Source: Sediminibacterium sp. (lineage in GTDB: Bacteria; Bacteroidota; Bacteroidia; B-17B0; Aurantibacillaceae). Taken from it: DNA of 64,000 nt. Position 1 is the stretch's first letter. Each line of letters starts with the position of its first letter. The position numbers and the translations under genes were made by a program. The notes under the pieces were generated by a model that worked only from the letters and a program-made list of their open reading frames with translations, did not search any database and was not told the origin of the DNA. Positions 50,639 to 58,142 of the stretch are shown here, piece after piece. The DNA lies in contig JASGCO010000002.1 of NCBI GenBank assembly GCA_030054095.1, positions 186,001 through 250,000 of the forward strand. Reading direction: 5' to 3'.

Positions 50639-52591
50639 ATGCTCTTTTTGAAGAATAACAAACTGGAAATATTTGTGTTTGCTTTTGCATTTTTGATGTT
50701 TGTAAACACTCTAACACATGATTATGCATGGGATGACAGTATTGTTATTTTAGAAAACACACAGGTAAAAAGAGGATTTTCCGGTATCCCAAAGCTCTTT
50801 GTAAAATCGAACTCGGATTATAAGGCCGATAAATACGGATATAGGCCCATTACATTAACCGCATTCGCGATAGAGCAAGGTGTGTTTGGAAATAGGGCCA
50901 AAATTCACCACTTTTTTAATGTACTATACTTTGCTTTGTTGTGTACTATACTGTTTAAAGTACTAACTAAATTATTCAACTCATATTCCCATTTTTTGCC
51001 GCTTATTGCCACACTTATTTTTGCCGCGCATCCTATCCATTGCGAAGTAGTCGCTAACATAAAAAGCCGGGATGAAATTTTTGCCTTTCTATTCTCGCTT
51101 CTTTCTTTAAATGCCATGCTAGCCTTTACGGATACAAAGAAGGTAAAGTACATTGTTTTTTCTATTTTCCTGTTCTTGCTTGCCTTTTTATCAAAAGAAA
51201 GTGCCATCGTATTTGCAGTTCTTATTCCTGCTTCTTTGCTATACAAACAAAATTTCTCGGATATAAAAAAATTATTAAAACCAATGGCTGTTATGCTGGG
51301 CCTGTTTATCGTTTGCTTTATAATTGTTAAAATATATACGAGCAGCACCATAGGCATTAGTAAGAGCAAGGGAGCAGGCATCTATTACGAAAGCGGTATT
51401 TTAGGAAATTCGTTTTTTTACACGGATTTAATTACACAAAAATTAGCTAATGCATTTCTGCTTCTGTTACACTACCTTAAAAACTTCCTCTGGCCTATAC
51501 ACCTGGTTTATTTTTCGGGCTACAATCAACTACCTCTTGCAAAATGGACAGATTTAAGCGTTATAATGTCTGTAGCACTGCACATTGGCCTATTGCTATT
51601 TTCAATTAGTAATATTAAAAAAAAACCGGCACTGTTTTATTCTGTTATCTTTTATTTTTGTTCAATTGTCATTTACCTGCATGTTTTTAAAACATTGGCC
51701 GACACGATGGCCGATCGCTTTTACTTTGTTCCGTCAATAGGCATTATTCTGGTATTGTTATTTCTATCAGAACAATTTTGGCTAAAAGAGTTAAGTAAAC
51801 TAACACTTAACGATGTTTCGGTAAATAAAAAGCCGGCTTTAAAATACACCTTAGGCATACTGCTATTGGCCTTAAGTGCCTTGACGTTTTCGCGTAATAA
51901 CGCTTGGAAAAACACGGAAACTCTCATTACATGCGACATGCCGTACTTGCAGAATTGTGCCAGAGCGCATCAATATTATGCCGATGTGTTACAAGAAAAA
52001 TTAATCTCAAATTTTGATTCCGGAAAAGAGCAGGAAATGATTCGTCATTACAAAAAAAGCATTGAGATCAGCAACGAATCGTACTATGCCTATTTAAAAC
52101 TGGGCATGTATTACACAAAAGTGAACCGCCTGCCGGAAGCGGAAAACGTGTTAAATGAAATGATGGAGAAATTCCCAAAGCAAGCGGATGTGTACTTTGC
52201 CCTGGGAGAAGTTTGTTACAAAGCAAAAAATTATAAAAAGGCTATCGGATTCCTGAACGAATCCAAATTATTAGCACCGGAAGTATCTGTTACCTATTAC
52301 TACCTGAGCTTGGCCCAATCAAAGGAAAAGCAATTGAATGAAGCATTGAATACCATTACTTTATGCGAACAAAAATTCGGAACAAACGCGAAGACTTTAG
52401 AGGTAAAGAGTGAGATCTATTATGACACAGGCGAAATCCAGAAATCAACAGATTATATACTGCAAGCCATCAACTATGGCGCCGATGCGCCTTCCGTCTA
52501 TAAAACAATAATTGGCAGATACCAGTTATTAAAAATGGACAAAGAAGCCATGTTTTATTATAAAGATGCCCAAAGAAAGGGTGTGCTTTAA
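50639..52591 (+). CDS. TMTC-like membrane protein with C-terminal TPR repeats
   Basis: About 650 residues from the ATG at 50639 (a TTG ten codons upstream is possible). After the first helix the segment THDYAWDDSIVILEN carries the paired Asp of the DUF1736/TMTC and PMT-like GT-C families, followed by YRPITLTAFAIE and roughly nine further membrane helices. The region from about 430 to the end has TPR units (for example AYLKLGMYYTKVNRLPEAE, VYFALGEVCYKAKNYKKAI, TYYYLSLAQSKEKQLNEAL). Eukaryotic TMTC proteins O-mannosylate cadherins; bacterial members are not well characterised. It may glycosylate an exported protein or lipid. Its stop overlaps the convergent DegT-like gene by four bases. Confidence 0.8.
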   Translation: MLFLKNNKLEIFVFAFAFLMFVNTLTHDYAWDDSIVILENTQVKRGFSGIPKLFVKSNSDYKADKYGYRPITLTAFAIEQGVFGNRAKIHHFFNVLYFALLCTILFKVLTKLFNSYSHFLPLIATLIFAAHPIHCEVVANIKSRDEIFAFLFSLLSLNAMLAFTDTKKVKYIVFSIFLFLLAFLSKESAIVFAVLIPASLLYKQNFSDIKKLLKPMAVMLGLFIVCFIIVKIYTSSTIGISKSKGAGIYYESGILGNSFFYTDLITQKLANAFLLLLHYLKNFLWPIHLVYFSGYNQLPLAKWTDLSVIMSVALHIGLLLFSISNIKKKPALFYSVIFYFCSIVIYLHVFKTLADTMADRFYFVPSIGIILVLLFLSEQFWLKELSKLTLNDVSVNKKPALKYTLGILLLALSALTFSRNNAWKNTETLITCDMPYLQNCARAHQYYADVLQEKLISNFDSGKEQEMIRHYKKSIEISNESYYAYLKLGMYYTKVNRLPEAENVLNEMMEKFPKQADVYFALGEVCYKAKNYKKAIGFLNESKLLAPEVSVTYYYLSLAQSKEKQLNEALNTITLCEQKFGTNAKTLEVKSEIYYDTGEIQKSTDYILQAINYGADAPSVYKTIIGRYQLLKMDKEAMFYYKDAQRKGVL

Positions 52592-53193
52592 CATTTCAAA
52601 AACGTTCTCAAATCTCTGTATCCGTTTTCTTCCTCCAAATCTTCGTTGCGCAATTTTAAATTTTGCATTAAAGACAGGCCCGTTGCTGCTTCCGAAGGTG
52701 TCATATACATATTGTAACCGAAATGTTCTATGGCATCTTCCCAATAGTTTTTTTCACTTCTGCCTTCGTAACGCATCTTTTTAAACCATTTCACTGCTTC
52801 CTCATTATCCGTCAATATCATGCCCCCTTTACCGATTGGCAAATGTTTTTTATAATGAAAAGATAAACACATGAAACTACCTTTTATGTACATATCAGAT
52901 GTTAAACGTAAAGCAGAATCATAAATAGCATAAGGTTTAAGCTGATATATTCCTTTCCATTCAGTATCTTCGAAGCTCACAGTTCCGCCCGCATGAACAA
53001 TAGACTGGGGCACCGACAGATACGTTTTCGCCGGAATACAAACTTTTCCTACTTTTAAATAACGGCAACATAAAAACAAGGCATTTGTGCAGGAATCAAC
53101 AGCCACGGCGTACTTAGACCCCGTATAGTTTGCCACTTCTGCTTCAAAAAGTGCCACTATCGCGTAAGGATTACATTTTAATTGATAATACAT
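52588..53193 (-). CDS. Short DegT/DnrJ/EryC1-like aminotransferase, lacking the C-terminal domain
   Basis: Protein of 201 residues that matches only the first half of DegT-family PLP enzymes (normally about 360-400 residues). It contains NYTGSKYAVAVDSCTNALFL, VCIPAKTYLSVPQSIVHAGG and the PLP-lysine segment SFHYKKHLPIGKGG with Lys116. The C-terminal small domain, which completes the active site, is absent, and the sequence ends LEEENGYRDLRTFLKC. No frameshifted remainder is visible in the adjoining sequence, so it may be a dedicated short form or a remnant. It ends the second glycan locus. Confidence 0.72.
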   Translation of the reverse strand: MYYQLKCNPYAIVALFEAEVANYTGSKYAVAVDSCTNALFLCCRYLKVGKVCIPAKTYLSVPQSIVHAGGTVSFEDTEWKGIYQLKPYAIYDSALRLTSDMYIKGSFMCLSFHYKKHLPIGKGGMILTDNEEAVKWFKKMRYEGRSEKNYWEDAIEHFGYNMYMTPSEAATGLSLMQNLKLRNEDLEEENGYRDLRTFLKC

Positions 53194-53540
53194 TTGCCAA
53201 AAGTTTTAAATTTACAAATAAACCTTAGAAATCATCTTAAAAACACCTACTATCTCCTATCTAGTCTTTTCTGTAGTTCTTACTTGGTTCGTTCTCGCCC
53301 CGACTGCTCGGGTATAAATTTTGAATAGCGCCTCGCCATACGGGAAATTTTCGCAAAGTGGGTACTATCCTTTTTGCAAGACTAAAATGAACTAACAGAG
53401 TCACGGAATAGACTTTTCGTTTGAAATTTATGCTTTCGGGAGCATACTTCAACTACCGGATAGACCAGAAAAGGACAGATTGTTTCAACCTCCATTTCAC
53501 GAACACAGGCCCCTTCTGTTCACCTTTCATCTTCGGGTGA
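53194..53540. other. Intergenic region with two perfect hairpins, no supported gene
   Basis: About 350 bases lie between the DegT-like gene and the phhA promoter. CCCGA-CTGC-TCGGG (53299-53312) and ATGCT-TTCGGG-AGCAT (53430-53445) are perfect small hairpins, the latter with a UUCG-type loop, so a structured RNA or a dispersed intergenic repeat is possible. A minus-strand reading frame of 63 codons crosses the region, but no start context or domain supports it. Confidence 0.4.
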
Positions 53541-53572
53541 TTTGCCTGTTAAAAAAATTCTGACTAAACTTG
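53541..53572 (+). promoter_or_regulatory. Promoter of the phhA leader
   Basis: TTTG at 53541-53544 and TAAACTTG at 53565-53572 (one mismatch to TAnnTTTG), 20 bases apart. The -7 box ends four bases before the leader-peptide ATG, so the leader peptide would be translated from an almost leaderless transcript. Confidence 0.6.
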
Positions 53573-53576
53573 TAGC

Positions 53577-53633
53577 ATGAAAATAAAAAACATGGTGTGT
53601 TATTATTACGGCTTCCTTGCAGGAGTCGCGTAA
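53577..53633 (+). CDS. Leader peptide with three consecutive Tyr codons (attenuator of phhA)
   Basis: An 18-residue peptide, MKIKNMVCYYYGFLAGVA, whose codons 9-11 are TAT TAT TAC at 53601-53609, followed by Gly and Phe. It ends with TAA at 53631-53633. The RNA can form mutually exclusive stems: segment 1 CGGCTTCC (53609-53616) with segment 2 GGAGTCG (53622-53628); segment 2 with segment 3 CGGCTC (53665-53670); and segment 3 with segment 4 GAGTCGG (53677-53683), the terminator. A ribosome stalled on the Tyr codons would cover segment 1 and favour the 2:3 anti-terminator. The design suits control by charged tRNA-Tyr of a gene that makes tyrosine. Confidence 0.8.
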   Translation: MKIKNMVCYYYGFLAGVA

Positions 53634-53659
53634 TACCATTGTGCTTAAACACATTATTA

Positions 53660-53690
53660 AAAACCGGCTCAGTTAAGAGTCGGTTTTTTT
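53660..53690 (+). terminator. Intrinsic terminator (attenuator) before phhA
   Basis: AAAACCGGCTC, loop AGTTAA, GAGTCGGTTTT and a further T run. The stem has 11 pairs with one G-U. It lies between the leader peptide and phhA, 34 bases before the phhA ATG, and its 5' arm is the sequence that can instead pair with the end of the leader-peptide coding region. Confidence 0.85.
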
Positions 53691-53724
53691 ATTTTCACTC
53701 TTATCTGGGTCATTACATTAAAAA

Positions 53725-54477
53725 ATGAAACAGACATTTAATCTGCACTCCGCAACAGACAAAGACGTTTGGCAAATATTGTTTAATCGTCAAAAACAAA
53801 ACCTTACCAACAAAGGATCCGGTATCTTTTTACAATGCCTCGAAAACATGCATCCGGTCTTAAATGCCAATCAATTACCGGATTTTACAAGGATCGGGAA
53901 TTGGTTCCAATCCCGCACCGGCTGGTCAATTGTTGAAGTGCCCGGACTTATTCCCGTTACCGATTTTTTCCGCTTACTAGCTAATAAACAATTTTGTTCC
54001 TCTACCTGGGTAAGACGTCCTGAACAGCTGGATTACCTGAAAGAACCTGATATGTTTCACGATATTTTCGGACACGTTCCTCTACTATCCGATCCTGTCT
54101 TTTCCGCATTTATGCAAAAGTTCGGAGAACTCGGCCTTAACCACGCTTCAAATAAAGAGATAGAACTTCAGCTTCAACGCTTATACTGGTTTACCATCGA
54201 ATTTGGTGTTATACAGGAAGATAAACTTCGATCGTACGGTGCCGGCATTCTTTCCTCGTTCGGAGAAACAAATCATGTTAACAACGGTGGCGTCGTCCTC
54301 TCGCCCTTCTCGCTCGAAACCATCGTTTCCTCCGATTTCAGAACAGATGCTATTCAACAGCACTACTTTGTACTGGAATCCTTTCAGCAGTTATTTGAAT
54401 CGCTTCATGCGTTTGAAAGCATACTAAACACTACACGGAAACCAAATCCTAAAAACCTGGCATCTCAATACCAGTAA
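53725..54477 (+). CDS. phhA: Phenylalanine 4-hydroxylase
   Basis: Protein of 250 residues, the size of bacterial single-domain phenylalanine hydroxylases. The iron ligands are His112 and His117 in MFHDIFGHVPLL and Glu159 in YWFTIEFGV. TWVRRPEQLDYLKEPD is the pterin/substrate-proximal segment and YGAGILSSFGE follows. The enzyme uses tetrahydropterin and O2 to convert L-Phe to L-Tyr in the cytoplasm. It lies directly behind a Tyr-rich leader peptide and terminator, so its expression is probably raised when charged tRNA-Tyr is low. The 3' end overlaps the convergent dGTPase gene by 29 bases. The first about 50 residues differ from the shorter proteobacterial forms but keep the fold start. Confidence 0.95.
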   Translation: MKQTFNLHSATDKDVWQILFNRQKQNLTNKGSGIFLQCLENMHPVLNANQLPDFTRIGNWFQSRTGWSIVEVPGLIPVTDFFRLLANKQFCSSTWVRRPEQLDYLKEPDMFHDIFGHVPLLSDPVFSAFMQKFGELGLNHASNKEIELQLQRLYWFTIEFGVIQEDKLRSYGAGILSSFGETNHVNNGGVVLSPFSLETIVSSDFRTDAIQQHYFVLESFQQLFESLHAFESILNTTRKPNPKNLASQYQ

Positions 54478-55855
54478 TGTTATTATACAATTCCAGGGCA
54501 TACAAATCCGTCATCCCGGCAATGTAATCAATAATACACATGGCTTTAACATACGCGCTATCCGCTTCGTTAAAGCCATGTTGTTTGGGCAATAGCTCTA
54601 ATACTTTCTGATGCCGCTTTAAGCGTTCCTCTTTAGGTGTTAATGCCGCCTCTACAAACTTCTCTACCAGCGTGGACATAATCTGAAACCCCGCCAGTTC
54701 AATCTTTGCCACACTCTGGTAATTATAGATCTTTTGGTACGATTTGCCTTCAATTTCCTTTAGTATCACACTCAGCTCTCCCAGATTATCGCAGAGTGCG
54801 CCTTCATACGATCCGGCTGCCATACGATCCAGATTTTTTATAAATTCCTGAGAGGCGGCCATGATCAGGTAATGAATACATTTGGCTCTGAGAAAGGCAA
54901 TGCATTCATTGGGGTCGTCCTTCAGATCCTTACTTATTTTAATGGCGCGTTCATAACTATCGGCCGGACCGGTGGCTATGATTTTCAGAAACATTTCGGC
55001 CACGTATTCTGTATCCAGAATTTTGAGGCGGTGCGCGTCTTCAAAATCAATGATGCTGTAACAGATATCATCCGCTGCTTCTACCAGATAAACAAAAGGA
55101 TGACGGAAATAAGCGCCTTCATGAGCCGGATCGGGATGCATGCCTGTACTGCTTGCCACATCCTGAAACACATCCTTTTCTGTTTGAAAATAGCCATACT
55201 TTTTTAAATGCAACGGCCCCTTTTTACCCTTGCTCTGGATAGCCGCGCATGGGTATTTCAGAATACTGGCCAGTGTGGAATAGGTTAAACGGTAACCTCC
55301 CACCAAACGGCCGTTATACTGACGCGTAAGGATACGCAAAGCATTCGCGTTGCCCTCAAAGCTGACCAGATCAGCCCATTGTTCGGGTGTAAATTTGGCT
55401 TTAAAATCAGGATCTTTATGTTCCTTAAAATATTTCGATATGGCTTCCTCTCCCGAATGCCCAAAGGCCGGGTTTCCCAGATCGTGCGCCAATGCACCGG
55501 CTCCAATAACACTTTTAAGATCTTCTCTATAGAATATACTGGCATTCTCATCGGCTTTTACTTCCGGCAATGTGCAGATATGTTCGCCTACTATCTTCCC
55601 CAGCGAACGGCCCACACTGGCTACTTCGAGTGAGTGCGTAAGGCGGTTATGTACAAAAATGTGCTTGGGTAAAGGAAACACCTGAGTCTTATTCTGTAAA
55701 CGGCGGAATGGCGACGAAAAAATAATACGGTCATAATCCCGCTCATATTCCGTTCGTGGTCCCTTGGGATTTATTTTTAATCCGTACCGTTTATCTGAAA
55801 AACAACTGGTCCAATATACTGCTGTGGCTAACGGTTCATGTGCTTGCGCTCCCAT
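54449..55855 (-). CDS. dgt: Deoxyguanosinetriphosphate triphosphohydrolase (dGTPase, HD superfamily)
   Basis: Protein of 468 residues. The segment YERDYDRIIFSSPFRRLQNKTQVF is the family's N-terminal hallmark. The HD metal site comprises His74 in HNRLTHSLEVA, His124-Asp125 in ALAHDLGNPAFGH, and a later Asp in EAADDICYSIIDFEDAH. The enzyme hydrolyses dGTP to deoxyguanosine and triphosphate and so affects dNTP balance. The gene stands alone, convergent to phhA and overlapping it by 29 bases at the stop. The C-terminal YIAGMTDLYALELYNNI is also typical. Confidence 0.92.
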   Translation of the reverse strand: MGAQAHEPLATAVYWTSCFSDKRYGLKINPKGPRTEYERDYDRIIFSSPFRRLQNKTQVFPLPKHIFVHNRLTHSLEVASVGRSLGKIVGEHICTLPEVKADENASIFYREDLKSVIGAGALAHDLGNPAFGHSGEEAISKYFKEHKDPDFKAKFTPEQWADLVSFEGNANALRILTRQYNGRLVGGYRLTYSTLASILKYPCAAIQSKGKKGPLHLKKYGYFQTEKDVFQDVASSTGMHPDPAHEGAYFRHPFVYLVEAADDICYSIIDFEDAHRLKILDTEYVAEMFLKIIATGPADSYERAIKISKDLKDDPNECIAFLRAKCIHYLIMAASQEFIKNLDRMAAGSYEGALCDNLGELSVILKEIEGKSYQKIYNYQSVAKIELAGFQIMSTLVEKFVEAALTPKEERLKRHQKVLELLPKQHGFNEADSAYVKAMCIIDYIAGMTDLYALELYNNITGIEMPGF

Positions 55856-55938
55856 ACTGAAATTTTAAGAATCTAAATTACGTTTTTATAATACCTCGCC
55901 CCTTTAAATCTGTTAAAAGAAAATAACAGGTGGCGCCG

Positions 55939-56625
55939 CTAAAACGTAAGTTTATATCCGGCTCCTCTCACATTTAAAATGGAAATAGATGGATCATGAC
56001 TGAGATACTTCCTCAATTTGGTGATAAAAACATCCATGCTTCGGCCATTAAAAATACTATCATCGCCCCATAATTCCTGTAACACCGTTTTTTTGTCGGT
56101 CAGCTGATTCCGGTTTTCGCATAAACGCTTTAAGAGATCCGCCTCGCGGGATGTTAACTGTATCTTTTCCATTGGGTGAATTAGCTCCTGCCGAATAAAA
56201 TCAAAACGGTATGCTCCGATTATAAAAATGGTGTCTTCTTTTTTGTGCAATCCCGAACGCTGCAAAAGAGCATTCATTCTTACAATCAGTTCTTCAAGGT
56301 TATAGGGCTTACGGATGTAATCGTTGCACCCTGATCCAAATCCCTTTATAACATCTTCCGTTTGCGATTTGGCGGTAAGAAATATAATGGGAACAAGAGC
56401 ATCTGATCGTCTGATTTCCTTTGCCAGCTCAAACCCATCGCGCCCGGGAAGCATTACATCCAATAAAATCAGATCTGGTTGGTAAGATGCAAACGCACTA
56501 AGCACTTTATTGCCTTCGCCAACATACATCAGTTCAAATCCTCTGGAGGTGAGCGCGTCAGAAACAATTTGTCCGAGGATTACCTCATCTTCAACCAGAA
56601 GTATTTTAGGCAACGTGGCTTTCAT
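55939..56625 (-). CDS. OmpR/PhoB-family response regulator
   Basis: Protein of 228 residues. The receiver has LLVEDEVILGQ (acidic pocket), the phosphoacceptor Asp56 in LILLDVMLPGRDG, FLTAKSQTED with the conserved Thr/Lys, and YIRKPYNLEEL. The C-terminal winged helix is marked by IQLTSREADLLKRLCENRN, WGDDSIFNGRSMDVFITKLRKYL split over two helices, and ILNVRGAGYKL. The first 20 bases overlap the histidine kinase gene, so the pair is coupled. A likely binding site is the 10-bp direct repeat TAACACT at 58063-58079 in the divergent interval upstream of the kinase gene. Confidence 0.94.
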   Translation of the reverse strand: MKATLPKILLVEDEVILGQIVSDALTSRGFELMYVGEGNKVLSAFASYQPDLILLDVMLPGRDGFELAKEIRRSDALVPIIFLTAKSQTEDVIKGFGSGCNDYIRKPYNLEELIVRMNALLQRSGLHKKEDTIFIIGAYRFDFIRQELIHPMEKIQLTSREADLLKRLCENRNQLTDKKTVLQELWGDDSIFNGRSMDVFITKLRKYLSHDPSISILNVRGAGYKLTF

Positions 56626-58021
56626 AAACGGGTAAACAAATGGTTAATTCTGTAAACTGTTCATTACTGCTGATGCTTATTTGTCCATCATGTGCTGTAA
56701 CAACGTGCTTTGAATAATTTAATCCGAGTCCATAGCCTTTTACATCGTGTACATTACTGGACGGCACCCTGAAGAAGCGCTCAAACACCTGCTCCTCGTA
56801 GGCCTTCGGGAATCCTTTTCCTGTATTACGTATTCGTATATAGACCATAGCTTTTTCCGTTTTAACATCAATAGTAATTTTCCCCTGTTGTTCCAGATTA
56901 TATTTAATAGCATTATCTATAACGTTTGACAATACATTGGTGATATGCAGCACATCTGCCCTAATATAAACAGGTTGCCCAGGCAACTTCAAATCAACAC
57001 TAATGTCTTTCTCCGCTATGCTCACTCCAAAAACATCTAACTGTCGGCGGATAGCGTCTGTAATATTTACCTGTTCGGGGTAATATACGGCCTTACCATC
57101 TCCTGACTGAGAAGTAGCTAAAACCTTATCGGTAAGTAAACGAATCCGCTCCATTCCGTATTTCATTATCCCAATATAACGCGTGGTCTTTTCCGTATCC
57201 TTCATCACATCAAAACGTTCCATGGACTCAAGTGCCGCGCTGCAAATGGCCAAAGGTGTCTTTAATTCGTGCGTCATATTACTTACAAAATCATTCTTCA
57301 GTTCATCTAAGCGTTTTTGCTTCGCGATGGTGCGGATAAAAAACACAAAAACAAAAGCCGATAAAACGATTAATCCAAATGAAAAAATCAGTTCCCATTT
57401 CATCCGGCCGATTAACAAGGCGAATGGGTTTGTGTATTCTACGCTAAACGCTCCGCCCTCCAGAAAAGGGGCAGCCTGCCATCCCGACCGGATAATGAAA
57501 GGCTGCTTACCCAAAGGATCAGAACCCGCTTCTGTAATATTAATGGTATCCCGGAACGAATTCGAATAAAGCACTTTATACGGTTCGTGAATACCCTCTG
57601 CTTTAAAAAGTGAATCAAGACTTTCCACCAGCTTCTTCTGCATTTGATCCGGAGATATAATCGCATTGTGTTTTACTTTATCGCGCAGTCCTTCCCCGGA
57701 TGCAGTATCTAACACCTTAATCGTGACTTCTGCTTCGGATACCTTTGATAACTCTGCCACTTCATTCAAAATTCCTTTCAACAAATTAACTTCATCTGGT
57801 GTTCCCTTTAGTTCCTTCTTTCCAATAGAAATGTTATTGGCTTCAACTAAAGAATTACTCAATTGCTCAAGAAAATAAATCTTTACCACCTTGTTGAGTT
57901 CCTTCTTTAATTCAATCTGATGGGCTCGAAAAAGATGTAACAACCAGTAAACCTGCGAAACAACAATTACGATCATCATTCCTAAAGCCAACATATAGTA
58001 TTTCCTTAACTGCATCTCCAT
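56606..58021 (-). CDS. Two-component sensor histidine kinase
   Basis: Protein of 471 residues with a first membrane helix (MLALGMMIVIVVSQVYWLL), a periplasmic domain of about 170 residues, and a second helix (WELIFSFGLIVLSAFVFVFF). The phosphorylated His251 lies in FVSNMTHELKTPLAI. HATPase motifs are VLSNVIDNAIKYN (N box), VYIRIRNTGKGFP (G1), VFERFFRVP (F) and VKGYGLGLNYSKHVV (G2). The layout is that of Bacteroidota orthodox kinases that often sit beside their target transporter or outer-membrane genes. It is followed by the response regulator gene and diverges from the GLPGLI-like/ABC operon, a likely target. Confidence 0.94.
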   Translation of the reverse strand: MEMQLRKYYMLALGMMIVIVVSQVYWLLHLFRAHQIELKKELNKVVKIYFLEQLSNSLVEANNISIGKKELKGTPDEVNLLKGILNEVAELSKVSEAEVTIKVLDTASGEGLRDKVKHNAIISPDQMQKKLVESLDSLFKAEGIHEPYKVLYSNSFRDTINITEAGSDPLGKQPFIIRSGWQAAPFLEGGAFSVEYTNPFALLIGRMKWELIFSFGLIVLSAFVFVFFIRTIAKQKRLDELKNDFVSNMTHELKTPLAICSAALESMERFDVMKDTEKTTRYIGIMKYGMERIRLLTDKVLATSQSGDGKAVYYPEQVNITDAIRRQLDVFGVSIAEKDISVDLKLPGQPVYIRADVLHITNVLSNVIDNAIKYNLEQQGKITIDVKTEKAMVYIRIRNTGKGFPKAYEEQVFERFFRVPSSNVHDVKGYGLGLNYSKHVVTAHDGQISISSNEQFTELTICLPVYESHVA

Positions 58022-58062
58022 TACTCAAATATAATGCATAAAACGGCGCTTTACCATATCGT

Positions 58063-58079
58063 TAACACTCGGTAACACT
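58063..58079. promoter_or_regulatory. Tandem direct repeat TAACACT N3 TAACACT, candidate response-regulator site
   Basis: TAACACT at 58063-58069 and 58073-58079 repeats with a 10-base period, one helical turn, as in OmpR/PhoB-type binding sites. The repeat lies 40-56 bases upstream of a -7 box at 58119-58126 and just upstream of the histidine-kinase start, so it could act on both directions. Confidence 0.5.
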
Positions 58080-58108
58080 AATTAAAGATCCATAACCTTA
58101 ATCCCTCT

Positions 58109-58127
58109 ACAAAGCAGGTAGCTTTGT
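58109..58127 (+). promoter_or_regulatory. -7 box within a perfect inverted repeat before the GLPGLI-like gene
   Basis: TAGCTTTG at 58119-58126 is an exact TAnnTTTG. It lies inside ACAAAGC-AGGTA-GCTTTGT, a perfect 7-base inverted repeat. A good -33 TTG is missing, which fits a promoter that needs an activator. The ATG is at 58143. Confidence 0.5.
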
Positions 58128-58142
58128 TTCAAAAAACGAGAT

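Noticed and set aside
26206..53193. A genomic island inserted at tRNA-Phe
   Set aside because: No integrase gene, no second copy of the tRNA 3' end and no flanking direct repeat could be found, although the accessory content of the region is suggestive.
53261..53452. A 63-codon minus-strand gene upstream of phhA
   Set aside because: No recognisable domain, low-quality start, and it crosses two perfect hairpins; kept only as an unexplained block.
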